Source of the DNA: Tropicimonas sp. IMCC34043
GTDB lineage: Bacteria > Pseudomonadota > Alphaproteobacteria > Rhodobacterales > Rhodobacteraceae
Length of the DNA: 64,000 nt
Assembly: GCF_003390845.1 (NCBI RefSeq)
Contig: NZ_QMEK01000003.1
Span: 372,001 to 436,000 of the forward strand
Direction: 5' to 3'
The position numbers and the translations under genes are program-made. The notes under the pieces are model-generated. The model did not search any database. It had not been told where the DNA came from and saw nothing but the letters and a program-made list of their open reading frames with translations. Each line of letters opens with the position of its first letter. Position 1 is the stretch's first letter. Below are positions 30,980 through 39,506 of this stretch, one piece after another.

Positions 30980-31798
30980 ATGGCGACCAATACTGCCCCG
31001 CTCGAGATCGGGCGGGTTACCCTGACGGTCAATGACCTCGACAAGGTCGGGGGATTTTACGAACGCGCGCTTGGCCTTGCCCGGCTGCAGGCCGATGGCG
31101 AACAGGCGGTTTACGGCGCGGGCGGGCGTCCGTTGCTGGAACTGCGGGCCGACAAGGGCGCGCGCCGTCCCTCGCGTCGCGAGGCCGGGCTGTTTCACAC
31201 CGCGTTCCTGCTGCCCTCCCGCGCCGATCTGGGCGCCTGGCTGCACCATGCGGCGGCGGAGGGGATCCAGTTGCAGGGCGCCTCGGACCATCTGGTGAGC
31301 GAGGCGCTCTACCTCGCCGATCCCGAGGGCAACGGCATCGAGATCTATATCGACCGGCCGCGCGATGTCTGGAACTGGAAGGACGGCACCGTCCTCATGG
31401 CGACCGATCCCATCGACCTGCAGGCGGTGGCCGATACCGCGACCGCCCCCTGGCGCGGGGCGCCCGAGGGCACGGTTGTCGGCCATGTCCACCTGCAGGT
31501 CGGCGATCTTGCCGCGGCCGAGGCGTTCTATACCGGCACGCTCGGGTTTCCGGTCACCTGCCACTATCCGGGCGCGACCTTTTTCGGTTCGGGCGGCTAT
31601 CACCACCATCTGGCCGGCAATGTCTGGAACAGCCGTGGCGCCGATGCGCGGCCGCGCCCGTCGACCGGGCTTGACGCGGTCGAGATCCTTGGCACGCCCG
31701 ATGCCCTGGCCGCGCTCGGCCGCGGGGATGGCGACGCCCTGACGGACCCGTGGGGCACGCGCTTTGCCCTGACCCAAAAGGCGCTGGCCGAGGCCTGA
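30980..31798 (+). CDS. VOC-family ring-cleavage dioxygenase-like protein
   Basis: The 272-residue protein has two vicinal-oxygen-chelate modules: GRVTLTVNDLDKVGGFYERAL at the N-terminus and GHVHLQVGDLAAAEAFYTGT near residue 167. Metal-type ligands are visible as His in GLFHTAFLLPSR, Glu in GNGIEIYIDRP, and YHHHLAGNVWNS. This is the CatE/MhqO pattern, linked to breakdown of catechols and quinones. The start at 30980 follows AAAGGAACAGCACC; an earlier start would overlap doxX. Confidence 0.87.
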   Translation: MATNTAPLEIGRVTLTVNDLDKVGGFYERALGLARLQADGEQAVYGAGGRPLLELRADKGARRPSRREAGLFHTAFLLPSRADLGAWLHHAAAEGIQLQGASDHLVSEALYLADPEGNGIEIYIDRPRDVWNWKDGTVLMATDPIDLQAVADTATAPWRGAPEGTVVGHVHLQVGDLAAAEAFYTGTLGFPVTCHYPGATFFGSGGYHHHLAGNVWNSRGADARPRPSTGLDAVEILGTPDALAALGRGDGDALTDPWGTRFALTQKALAEA

Positions 31799-31816
31799 GG
31801 GCCGCGGGCGACCCGT

Positions 31817-31844
31817 CCCCCCCGGGCGTTCAGTTCCGGGGGGG
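31817..31844. terminator. Hairpin between convergent VOC and Hsp70 genes
   Basis: CCCCCCCGG and CCGGGGGGG arms around 10 bases. The right arm overlaps the end of the minus-strand Hsp70-like gene. Without T-runs it is at best a weak bidirectional terminator. Confidence 0.4.
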
Positions 31845-33083
31845 TGCTGCCGTCGCCAGGGCCAGACCGTCGATCACGGCGGTGAAGGCGTCCGAGCGGT
31901 GCAGCCGCGCGGCCGGGCAGACGGCGATGGCCTCGTCCTCGACCAGCTTCATCAGGCTCGAGCCGCCGACCAGCACCACCGAGGCGATCTGGCCCGGCGC
32001 GACCTGCGCGAGCATGAGCGTCTCGTAGATCGCGCCCCGCAGCCCGTCGCGATAGCTGTCGAGCGCGGCGTTCATCGACCCGCGGCGGATCGGGGCGCCA
32101 AGGCCGGACTCGATGCGCGTCATGTCGATGACCGCATCCCGCGTGCCCGCATTGGCGGCGATCTTGCCGCGTTCGACGGCAAAGGCCAGCTCGTGGCCCA
32201 GCCGATGTTCGATCACGGTCGCGAGACGGCGCATCTTGTCGGGTTCGACCGCATGGCGGAGCAGATCCTCGACCATCCGCCCTGTATCGCGGTTATACAG
32301 GAACGGGATCATGGCCCAGGTCGAGAGATCGACATAGATCGACTTCGGCACCGGCAGCAGCCCCTCCCCGAAGGTGCGCCGCAGCGTTCCGCCAAGTCCG
32401 AGATGCGGCATCGCATGGGTCATCGACACCGAATGGTCGAAATCGGTGCCGCCCAGCCGGATGCCGTGGCTAGCAACCACCTCAATGCCCGCAGCCGTGG
32501 TCCGGAACACCGAAAAGTCCGACGTGCCGCCGCCGATGTCGACGATCAGCCCGGTCTCGCCCGCGAGCCCGGCATCGAAGCTCTTCAGCGCCGCGGCCTC
32601 GGGTTCGAACAGGAAGGTCACATCCTCGAACCCGGCCGCCAGATAGCAGCCGCGCAGATCGGCCTCGGCGCGGGCATCGCGTTCGAGATCGGCGGTATGG
32701 AAATGCACCGGGCGGCCGGAAAGCGCGCGGTCGAACCGCATGCCCGCCGAGGCTTCGGCGCGGGCCTTCACCTCGGCCAGAAAGGCCGTCACGATCTCGG
32801 CCAGGGTGCGTCGCCGTTCGCCGATCAGGCGGGATTCGTGAAACAGCGAGGTGCCGAGCACGGATTTCAGCGCCCGCATGTATCGGCCCTCGTCCCCGGC
32901 GATCAGCGCCTCGGCCGCGGCCGATCCGATCTGCATCGGGCCGCCGCCTTCGGGGAAGAACACCGCCGTCGGCAAGGTTGCGGCACCCGGCTCGATCGCA
33001 AGTCGCTGCACGGCGCCATCCGCAAGGATCGCCGCGGCCGAGTTCGAGGTGCCAAAATCGATGGCAAGCATCCTGGCAGTCAT
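31830..33083 (-). CDS. Hsp70-family ATPase-only protein (YegD-like)
   Basis: Actin/Hsp70-fold ATPase without a substrate-binding domain. The 417-residue protein has phosphate-1 MLAIDFGTSNSAAAIL, the YegD-type insert SGRPVHFH, phosphate-2 GLIVDIGGGTSDFSVF, and the adenosine motif SVVLVGGSSLMKLVEDE. The length stops where DnaK would begin its peptide-binding domain. The start at 33083 is preceded by AAAGGAC; MLAID at 33071 is an alternative. It follows the M20 amidohydrolase gene by 112 bp on the same strand. Confidence 0.9.
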   Translation of the reverse strand: MTARMLAIDFGTSNSAAAILADGAVQRLAIEPGAATLPTAVFFPEGGGPMQIGSAAAEALIAGDEGRYMRALKSVLGTSLFHESRLIGERRRTLAEIVTAFLAEVKARAEASAGMRFDRALSGRPVHFHTADLERDARAEADLRGCYLAAGFEDVTFLFEPEAAALKSFDAGLAGETGLIVDIGGGTSDFSVFRTTAAGIEVVASHGIRLGGTDFDHSVSMTHAMPHLGLGGTLRRTFGEGLLPVPKSIYVDLSTWAMIPFLYNRDTGRMVEDLLRHAVEPDKMRRLATVIEHRLGHELAFAVERGKIAANAGTRDAVIDMTRIESGLGAPIRRGSMNAALDSYRDGLRGAIYETLMLAQVAPGQIASVVLVGGSSLMKLVEDEAIAVCPAARLHRSDAFTAVIDGLALATAAPPRN

Positions 33084-33195
33084 GGCGGCGGTCCTTTGCG
33101 GCGAAAGCCGCGCTGCTAACGGAACCGGCGGGCGACTGCAAGATCCGGAACGCGCCTGCCGATCCTGTTCGCAGCGGGCATGGCTTGTGGCCGCC

Positions 33196-34368
33196 TCACG
33201 CCTCCCGGAGTTCCTGCACGAGGGTGCCGAGGAATATCCGCGCGCCGATGTCGACAAGCGCATCGGGAAAGTCGAATTGCGGGTCGTGCAACGGCGGCTG
33301 TTGCACACCCGATCCCAGAAACAGCATCGCCGAGGGGGCGAGCCGGCCAAGCAGCCCGAAATCCTCGGAGGGCCGCCAGGGCTGACCCTCGGGGCTGTGC
33401 GGAATGCCGCCCGCATCGAGCGCATGGCGCAGAACCGCAACGGCGGCGGGGTCGTTGTGGCTGGCCGCGAAGACCTCGTGATAGTCGATCCGGACGTCGA
33501 GCCCGTTCTCTGCGGCTTCGGTCCGCGCCAGCGCCTCGGCCTCGGCCACAAGCTCGTCCATGGCCTGGTCCTCCAGACTGCGCAGCGTGGCCCAGATCTC
33601 GCCCTCGCCGGGCGAGATCCCGAAGGCGCGGGCGCCCATGCTGACATGGGCAATCGTCACCAGCTTGAAGTCCTTGTGCGGAAACGGCCGTTTCGAGCTG
33701 AGTTGTGGCAACGCCTCCATCAGGCGCGCCAGCGCGTGGCGCGGCGAGACCCCGGTCTCGGGCTGCGAGGCATGGGCGGCCCGGCCGGCAAGGGCGATCC
33801 GCATCCCGCGCGAGGCGCAGGCGACCCGTCCCTCGGCCAGTGCGACATGGCCGAGGTCGAGCCCGGGCAGGTTGTGCAGGGCAAGGATCAGATCGGGCGC
33901 CAGCGTCCCGGTGCGCGGGTCCGCCAGAACCGCCTGCGCGCCGGTGCCATCCTCTTCGGCCGGCTGGAACAGCAGGATGGTGCGGCCGCGCGGCGGGCGG
34001 GCGCGGCCAAGCACCCGCGCCACGGTGCACAGGATCGCCATATGCCCGTCGTGACCGCAGAGATGACCCCGGCCCGCGACCTGCGAGCGATGGTCCACGC
34101 CGGTTTCCTCGCGGATCGGCAGCGCGTCGAGTTCGGCGCGCAGCATGACCGCAGGCCCCGGCGCGCCGCCCTCGAAGATCGCCGCGACACCGTGGCCGCC
34201 GAGGCCGGTCAGCACCGTGTCGGCCCCGGCCGCGCGCATCGCGTCCGCAATTGTGGCGGCCGTCGCCTGTTCGGCGCCCGACAACTCGGGCGCCCGGTGC
34301 AGCGCATGGCGCAGCCGGATCCCGGCGGCAAGGTCCTCGGGGGTCGGGGCAAAGGCGTGGTTCGGCAT
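33196..34368 (-). CDS. M20-family amidohydrolase
   Basis: Zinc-dependent hydrolase of the hippuricase/IAA-amino-acid hydrolase group, releasing amino acids from N-acyl substrates. The 390-residue protein has the metal/catalytic stretches LRAELDALPIREETG, HLCGHDGHMAIL, LFQPAEEDGTGAQAV, ALHNLPGL and the dimerisation-lid region GRAAHASQPETG. The start at 34368 (MPNHAFAPTPEDLA) gives the family length. The preceding 400 bp carry no gene. Confidence 0.92.
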   Translation of the reverse strand: MPNHAFAPTPEDLAAGIRLRHALHRAPELSGAEQATAATIADAMRAAGADTVLTGLGGHGVAAIFEGGAPGPAVMLRAELDALPIREETGVDHRSQVAGRGHLCGHDGHMAILCTVARVLGRARPPRGRTILLFQPAEEDGTGAQAVLADPRTGTLAPDLILALHNLPGLDLGHVALAEGRVACASRGMRIALAGRAAHASQPETGVSPRHALARLMEALPQLSSKRPFPHKDFKLVTIAHVSMGARAFGISPGEGEIWATLRSLEDQAMDELVAEAEALARTEAAENGLDVRIDYHEVFAASHNDPAAVAVLRHALDAGGIPHSPEGQPWRPSEDFGLLGRLAPSAMLFLGSGVQQPPLHDPQFDFPDALVDIGARIFLGTLVQELREA

Positions 34369-34767
34369 GAGGTTCGTTCCCGTTTTGCAGTGACGCCACC
34401 TTATGAAACCTGCGACCGGTTGTCGTGCCGGATCGCGCCGCGGCAAGGGAAAGTGCCCCGTCCGGTGCCGCCGCCGGTGCCCCCTGTCGTTGCCCCCGGG
34501 TCCCCGGCCCCCCCGGCCCGAGACGCGGCATCTGGTTCACTTGCTGTCCGGGGCGGGCGGGTCTAAGCGCAGATGCGACAGCGGGCGCGGGACCATGCAG
34601 CGCGCGCGACACCAAGGCTGGCCGAATGGCCGGGAGAGTGGATTGAAGCAGGTACCGACGGCAGTCTGGAAGTGGCTCAAACTTCCTCAGGCCCGATGGT
34701 GCGTTCAAGGGCAATCGTAACAATCGGATCGGCAGGGCCCCCTGCCGCAGAACGTTTGAGGTCAGCT
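34369..34767. other. 399-bp divergent gap, no gene seen
   Basis: Lies between the divergent M20 amidohydrolase and CBS-domain genes. It contains a very GC-rich, C-run-containing middle (about 34470-34530). A reading frame open from 34573 into the CBS gene looks non-coding before 34768. No operator or RNA motif was recognised. Confidence 0.6.
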
Positions 34768-35277
34768 ATGGGTTTGACATGTCAGGATGTGATGGTGCCG
34801 CCAGCGCTTCAGCACACCATTCACCCCGATGAAAGCGTCGCGACCGCGTTCAACGTCATCAAGCGCAGCAAGGCCCGGTTCCTGCCGGTGGTGGACGAGA
34901 CCGGCAAGTATATCGGGGTTTTCACCGCGCCGACGCTGATGAAGCTGATCATGCCGAAGGCCGCCTCGATCGGGCTGGGGCGCGCAGCGACGCGCGGGCA
35001 GCTTGGCAACCTCAGCTTCATGAGCCTGTCAAAGGCAGACTTCGACGCCCGGCTTGAACAGCTCAAGCGCGAGAAGGTGTCGGACAATCTGTCCAACCCC
35101 GACAACATCCCGGTGGCGGCGCCGGATACCCCGGTGATGGAGGGCATCTTCCTCATCTACAAGTTCAAGCGACATGTGATCCTGGTCGATCCCAAGACCG
35201 GCCACTTTGTCGGCACCGTCAGCCCCAACTCCCTGCTGGACCAGGTGTTCAGCGACCCCACAGAGACCGAACGATAA
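34768..35277 (+). CDS. CBS-pair protein
   Basis: The 169-residue cytoplasmic protein starts MGLTCQDVMVPPALQ. The first CBS motif runs through HPDESVATAFNVIKRSKARFLPVVDETGKYIGVFT, given here only by its ends (about residues 12-50). The second is around NIPVAAPDTPVMEGIFLIYK and GHFVGTVSPNSLLDQVF. CBS pairs usually bind adenine nucleotides and gate a partner. It sits 5 bp before a transporter gene, so it probably senses energy state for that transporter. The start is fixed by GAGGT; an in-frame extension upstream lacks homology-like sequence. Confidence 0.85.
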   Translation: MGLTCQDVMVPPALQHTIHPDESVATAFNVIKRSKARFLPVVDETGKYIGVFTAPTLMKLIMPKAASIGLGRAATRGQLGNLSFMSLSKADFDARLEQLKREKVSDNLSNPDNIPVAAPDTPVMEGIFLIYKFKRHVILVDPKTGHFVGTVSPNSLLDQVFSDPTETER

Positions 35278-35282
35278 ATCCG

Positions 35283-36644
35283 ATGGAACAAGCCATACCA
35301 CACGGAGGTGCCACCCTCTCCGTTCCCGATCTGCTTGGCGTCGCCCCGATATGGGTCGCCAGCGGCATTCTCGTCATCGTCTACGCGCTGCTGATGACCG
35401 AGAAACTGAACCGCGCAATCCTTGCCATGCTTGGCGCCGCGCTGATGGTCCTCTTCGGGATCATCAATCAGGAACAGGCCGTGCGCGGGGTCGATGCCAA
35501 CACCCTGGCGCTGCTGATCGGGATGATGGTGATCGTCGGCATCACCAGCAAATGCGGATTGTTCCAGTATGTCGCCATCAAGGCCGCAAAGAGCGTCAAG
35601 GCCAATCCGACCGGCATCCTCATCATGCTGACGCTGATCACGGCGGTGTTCTCGGCCTTTCTCGACAACGTGACGACAGTGCTGCTGATCGCGCCGATTA
35701 CGCTGCTGATCACCGAGGCGCTGGAAACCCGGGTTTTCCCGTTCTTCATCGCCGAGATCCTGGCGTCGAACATCGGCGGCACGGCGACGCTGATCGGCGA
35801 TCCGCCCAATATCCTCATCGGCTCGGCGGCGGGTCTCAGTTTCAACGAATTCATCGTCAATCTGGCGCCGATTGCCATGATCTGCCTCGTTGTCGTGGTG
35901 GTCATCATCTATCTGATGAACCGCAAGGAACTGGCGCGGATCCCGAAATCGGCCAGCGAACGGATCATGAGCTTCAACGAAGCCGAGGCGATCACCGACA
36001 GGCGCCTGATGATCAAGGCACTTTTGTCGCTGGCACTGGTGCTGCTCGGGTTCACGGTCGGCCACGGCTATGGCATTCAGCCGGGCACCTCGGCGCTGGC
36101 CGGGGCGGCGCTGCTGATGCTGCTGGCATTCGGCCACCAACGCAGCGAGAAGCAGAGCGAGTCCGTGCATCACATCTTCGGCGAGGTCGAGTGGATCACG
36201 ATCTTCTTCTTCGGCGGGCTGTTCGTGATCGTGGCGGGCGTCGAACATGTCGGGTTGCTCGAACTTTTCGCGAAGAAGATCCTCGACCTGACCCAGGGCG
36301 ACCTGATGTGGACCTCGTTCCTGATCTTCTGGGGCTCGGGCATCCTTTCGGCCATCCTGGACAATATCCCGTTCGTTGCGACGATGATCCCGATGATCCA
36401 TTCGACGGCCGACACGTTCGGCGGCCCGGCCGCAATCGAGCCTCTGTGGTGGTCGCTGGCGCTGGGTGCCTGTCTTGGCGGCAACGGCACGCTGCTGGGG
36501 GCAAGCGCAAACCTGACGGTCGCGGCCTTTGCCGAAAAGGCAAAGCAGCCGATCCGGTTCATCAGCTTTCTCAAGATCGGGTTTCCGGTCACGATCCTGA
36601 TGCTGGCGATCTCGAACGTCTATCTCTGGCTCAGGTATTTCTGA
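35283..36644 (+). CDS. ArsB/NhaD-type ion transporter
   Basis: The 453-residue membrane protein has about 11-12 hydrophobic segments of the ion-transporter superfamily (ArsB, NhaD, CitM). Signatures are FLDNVTTVLLIAPITLLI, NIGGTATLIGDPPNILIGSA, the mirrored AILDNIPFVATMIPMI and GGNGTLLGASANLTVAAFAE. The substrate could be sodium/proton exchange, arsenite or a carboxylate; the sequence does not decide. It is co-transcribed with the CBS protein. Its 3' end overlaps the convergent LysR gene by 14 bp. Confidence 0.87.
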   Translation: MEQAIPHGGATLSVPDLLGVAPIWVASGILVIVYALLMTEKLNRAILAMLGAALMVLFGIINQEQAVRGVDANTLALLIGMMVIVGITSKCGLFQYVAIKAAKSVKANPTGILIMLTLITAVFSAFLDNVTTVLLIAPITLLITEALETRVFPFFIAEILASNIGGTATLIGDPPNILIGSAAGLSFNEFIVNLAPIAMICLVVVVVIIYLMNRKELARIPKSASERIMSFNEAEAITDRRLMIKALLSLALVLLGFTVGHGYGIQPGTSALAGAALLMLLAFGHQRSEKQSESVHHIFGEVEWITIFFFGGLFVIVAGVEHVGLLELFAKKILDLTQGDLMWTSFLIFWGSGILSAILDNIPFVATMIPMIHSTADTFGGPAAIEPLWWSLALGACLGGNGTLLGASANLTVAAFAEKAKQPIRFISFLKIGFPVTILMLAISNVYLWLRYF

Positions 36645-37548
36645 CGCCGGCGGGGCCGGGTCCATCCGCGGCCATCGCCGACAGCATGTCGGCAAAGGCC
36701 CGTTCGGCGCTGGTCAGGCGGCGTTCGCGGTGCCGCAGCAGGCTGAATTTCCGGACCAGAAGATCCGCGGGAACCGCGCAAAGCCTGCCCGAGTCCAGCG
36801 AGGAATCGACCACCAGTTCGGACAGGACCGTGGCACCGGTGCCGGCCTCGACGGCGGTGCGGACCGCCTCGTTCGAGGACAGCTCGAATGCGATCCTTAT
36901 GTCGGCCGGACCAAGGCCAAGCGAGGCGACCCAGTCGTCAAAGGCCGCGCGGGTGCCCGACCCCGGCTCGCGCAGCACCCAAAGCGCAGCCGCCACCGCC
37001 TCGGGCGACGCGGATCGCAAGGCGGGCTCTGCCCCCGGCGCCGTTACCAGAACCATACGGTCGCCCGGCAGCTCGGTCGCGGCAATCGCATCGTCCGTGC
37101 AGGACCCCTCGATCAGCGCAAGATCCGCGTCGAGGTTGCGAACCGCGCGGGTCGCCTCCTCGCTGTTGCCGATCCGGGTGACCAGCGCGAGGCCGGGATG
37201 GGCGGCGTGAAACCGGCTCAGGATCGGCGGCAGCCAGTAGTTTCCGACGGTCTGGCTGGCCGCGATCCGCAAGGTTCCCCGGACAAACCCGGCCAGATCC
37301 TCCAGCATGCGCTCGGCGATGGCTGCGCGGGCCAGAACATCGCGGGCTTCGGGCACAAAGGATCGGCCGGCGTCGGTCAGCACGATCCGGCGTCCGACCC
37401 GGTCGAACAGCTTGACCGCGTGACGTGACTCCAGCGCGGCGATGGCCGCGCTGGTGGCGCTTTGGGTCAGGTTAAGGGCTTCGGCGGCGCGGGTGACATG
37501 CTCGCGGTCGGCAACGGCCAGGAAGATGCGAAGCTGTTCCAGCGTCAT
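36631..37548 (-). CDS. LysR-family regulator of yeiH
   Basis: The 305-residue regulator has an N-terminal HTH (MTLEQLRIFLAVADREHVTR, then LTQSATSAAIAALE) and an effector domain beginning GTLRIAASQTVGNYWLPPIL, typical of the CysB/CbbR-like group that often controls sulfur or anion genes. It starts 10 bp after yeiH on the same strand, so both are likely one transcript under self-control. Its stop lies inside the end of the convergent transporter gene. Confidence 0.9.
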   Translation of the reverse strand: MTLEQLRIFLAVADREHVTRAAEALNLTQSATSAAIAALESRHAVKLFDRVGRRIVLTDAGRSFVPEARDVLARAAIAERMLEDLAGFVRGTLRIAASQTVGNYWLPPILSRFHAAHPGLALVTRIGNSEEATRAVRNLDADLALIEGSCTDDAIAATELPGDRMVLVTAPGAEPALRSASPEAVAAALWVLREPGSGTRAAFDDWVASLGLGPADIRIAFELSSNEAVRTAVEAGTGATVLSELVVDSSLDSGRLCAVPADLLVRKFSLLRHRERRLTSAERAFADMLSAMAADGPGPAGVRNT

Positions 37549-37558
37549 CGCGGTCCTT

Positions 37559-38590
37559 TCATGCCCCGGCGCCGGTCGCCAGGATCAGCGTCAGACTCAG
37601 CCCGACGATGAACAACCAGGCCGTGGCGCCAAGCAGCGCCGGCCGGATGCCTTCGGCGGCAAGCTTGCGAATGTCGGTCTCGAGTCCCATGGCCGCGAGC
37701 GCCATCGCCAGAAGGAAGGATGTAAACCCGTTCGTCCAGGGCATCAACGTCGTCGGCAGCCAGCCGGTCGAGGCCACCCCGACCATGGCAACAAATCCCA
37801 GCACGAACCACGGCACCGGTGCCGCCCCGGAGCCGGCATCGCCCTTGCGGCGGCTGGCGATGAAGCCGAGGCTCAGCACCATCGGGGCCAGCAGCATCAC
37901 CCGCGTCAGCTTGGCGATGGTGCCGAACTGTCCGGCCTCGTCGCCATGCTGGAAGGCGGCGGCCACCACTTGCGCCACCTCGTGGATCGAGGCACCGGTC
38001 CAAAGCCCATAGGCATGCGGCGCAAGGTGCAGGGCGGAGCCCGCCAGCGGGATCAGCAGCATGGAAAGCGAGCCGAAGACCGTCACGCAGGCCACCGCAT
38101 AGGCCACATCCTCGTCGCTGCCGCGGGTCACGGTATTGGTCGCGATGACTGCCGAGGCCCCGCAGATCGAGGTGCCGGCCGCAATCAGCTCGGTCAGACG
38201 CGCATCGACACCAAGCCGCGCACCGAGCCATTTGGTGAAGACGAAGGTGGCGGCCACCGTCGCCACGATGATGCCGACCCCGGTCCATCCCACCGCCACG
38301 ACTTGAAACAGCGTCAACTGCAGACCAAGAAGGACGATACCGGCGCGCAGGATGCGTTTCAGGCTGAACGCGATGCCGGGTCCGGCCGCCGCCGGGGTGC
38401 CCGCCAGGTTTCGGATCGCCATGCCGATCAGGATGGCCAGGATCAGCGGTGACAGAAGGCCGAAAAAGGGCAGGTGCCGCAAGGCAAAGGCGGCCGCGGC
38501 AATCGCGGCGGCCAGCAGCAGGCCGGGCCAGAGTGCGCGTTGCTGCGGCTCGACCCGCAGATCGGTTTCGGACAGGGCGGCATCGGTCAT
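37559..38590 (-). CDS. yeiH: YeiH-family putative sulfate/sulfite exporter
   Basis: The 343-residue inner-membrane protein has about 10 helices. Family signatures are [71 protein letters not shown]-type ([17 protein letters not shown]) and [11 protein letters not shown]. Members are predicted exporters, some linked to sulfonate (taurine, cysteate) breakdown. The ATG at 38590 has GGAGGTCAAGGA directly upstream. The adjacent LysR gene is the likely regulator. Confidence 0.9.
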   Translation of the reverse strand: MTDAALSETDLRVEPQQRALWPGLLLAAAIAAAAFALRHLPFFGLLSPLILAILIGMAIRNLAGTPAAAGPGIAFSLKRILRAGIVLLGLQLTLFQVVAVGWTGVGIIVATVAATFVFTKWLGARLGVDARLTELIAAGTSICGASAVIATNTVTRGSDEDVAYAVACVTVFGSLSMLLIPLAGSALHLAPHAYGLWTGASIHEVAQVVAAAFQHGDEAGQFGTIAKLTRVMLLAPMVLSLGFIASRRKGDAGSGAAPVPWFVLGFVAMVGVASTGWLPTTLMPWTNGFTSFLLAMALAAMGLETDIRKLAAEGIRPALLGATAWLFIVGLSLTLILATGAGA

Positions 38591-38922
38591 TCCTTGACCT
38601 CCAGTTTCCGGGGGGTGTCACGTCGGTGCGACGCTAGGCGATGCCAATCAATCAATCCAACTTATTATATCTTACGTTTCGTTCGCTTCTATCGATGATA
38701 AGTTGCCAGCGACTCCGCCGGAATGCCGGCAGTCTGGGGCGCGGCCTCGGGGAAAGTCATCTGGCCCCGGGTCATTGCCAAGGGGCCTTGCCGGGCGCGT
38801 GGGCGGGATCGAGCGCGACATCGACATGGCCGGGGTCTGCAAGACGCCCAAAGGCGCGGTGACCATCCTCGAATTGCGCGAAGTGAGCGAGGCGCTTGCC
38901 GCCGCTCCAGTGCGGCTGACCG
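38591..38922. other. yeiH upstream region and unassigned sequence
   Basis: From 38640 to 38706 the DNA is AT-rich and contains CAACTTAT (38658-38665) and ATAAGTTG (38698-38705) as an inverted pair, a plausible LysR-type control region for yeiH. From about 38710 on, GC-rich sequence has an open frame (for example GAVTILELREVSEALAA near 38860) that looks like a fragment of a coding region running into the tail-chaperone-like ORF. It could not be assigned. Confidence 0.45.
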
Positions 38923-39153
38923 GTGGCGGACGGGGGCGGGGCCGTATGCCGCGACCCGTCCGAAGCAGACTGGCCCGGAGGATCCCGCGGCGGCGTGACG
39001 CCTCAAGATCTGCGCAGGGCATGCGGTCTGGTCGCGCATGCCCTCAGCATCCCGCTGAATGAGGTTCTCGATCTGCCGATGCCGGAGTTCCGGGACTGGC
39101 TGAAGGTCTCGCAAGAGATCCTGGCCATGAACCGTGCCGGCCTGATGGCCTAG
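38923..39153 (+). pseudogene. Phage tail-assembly-chaperone-like ORF
   Basis: The recognisable part is the last 50 residues, LRRACGLVAHALSIPLNEVL followed by DLPMPEFRDWLKVS, which fits short phage tail chaperones of the gpE/E' kind (aromatic/hydrophobic helix, then LDLP and a Trp helix). The frame opens at a GTG (38923), but the preceding 24 residues look like decayed sequence; a second GTG at 38995 follows a GGAGG. It is called phage-derived mainly because tape-measure and gpD fragments sit on the far side of the cargo. Could instead be a small intact gene. Confidence 0.4.
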
Positions 39154-39506
39154 GGTTCGCACATGACACAGGAGCCCCGATGGGAGCAGGATATCGGCCA
39201 CGGATCCAGCCTCCCCAGGCATGGTTTCCAGATGAAGGCTGGAGTCCCAATTTGCCCTATGCTGCACTGCTCACATGGTGCACGAAGGGCGGGAAGCAGT
39301 CATTCTCTGCAGCTAGAACAGAGGCATAATGGAGAAGCTCAGGCTTGCAATCCGAGACATTGACGATGCACCTAACATCATCGACAGTTTTCGAGGAAGA
39401 GACGCTTGGCGTGCGACTGTACGCCTGTTGAGCCACCGATAGTCAGGAAGGTTCAACCTACGTTGCCCGGCACAATGCTGGTACATCAGCCTTCAGGAGG
39501 GCGAAG
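39154..39506. other. Gap before the defence pair, GC drops here
   Basis: No convincing gene. GC content falls visibly after about 39230, marking the left edge of the foreign segment. AT-rich stretches near 39325-39380 could hold the ptuA promoter. No integrase, inverted repeat or target duplication was found at this edge. Confidence 0.5.

Noticed and set aside
39163-39363. 66-codon frame just before the defence pair
   Set aside because: Composition changes midway from GC-rich to AT-rich, suggesting it spans an insertion edge and is not a real gene.
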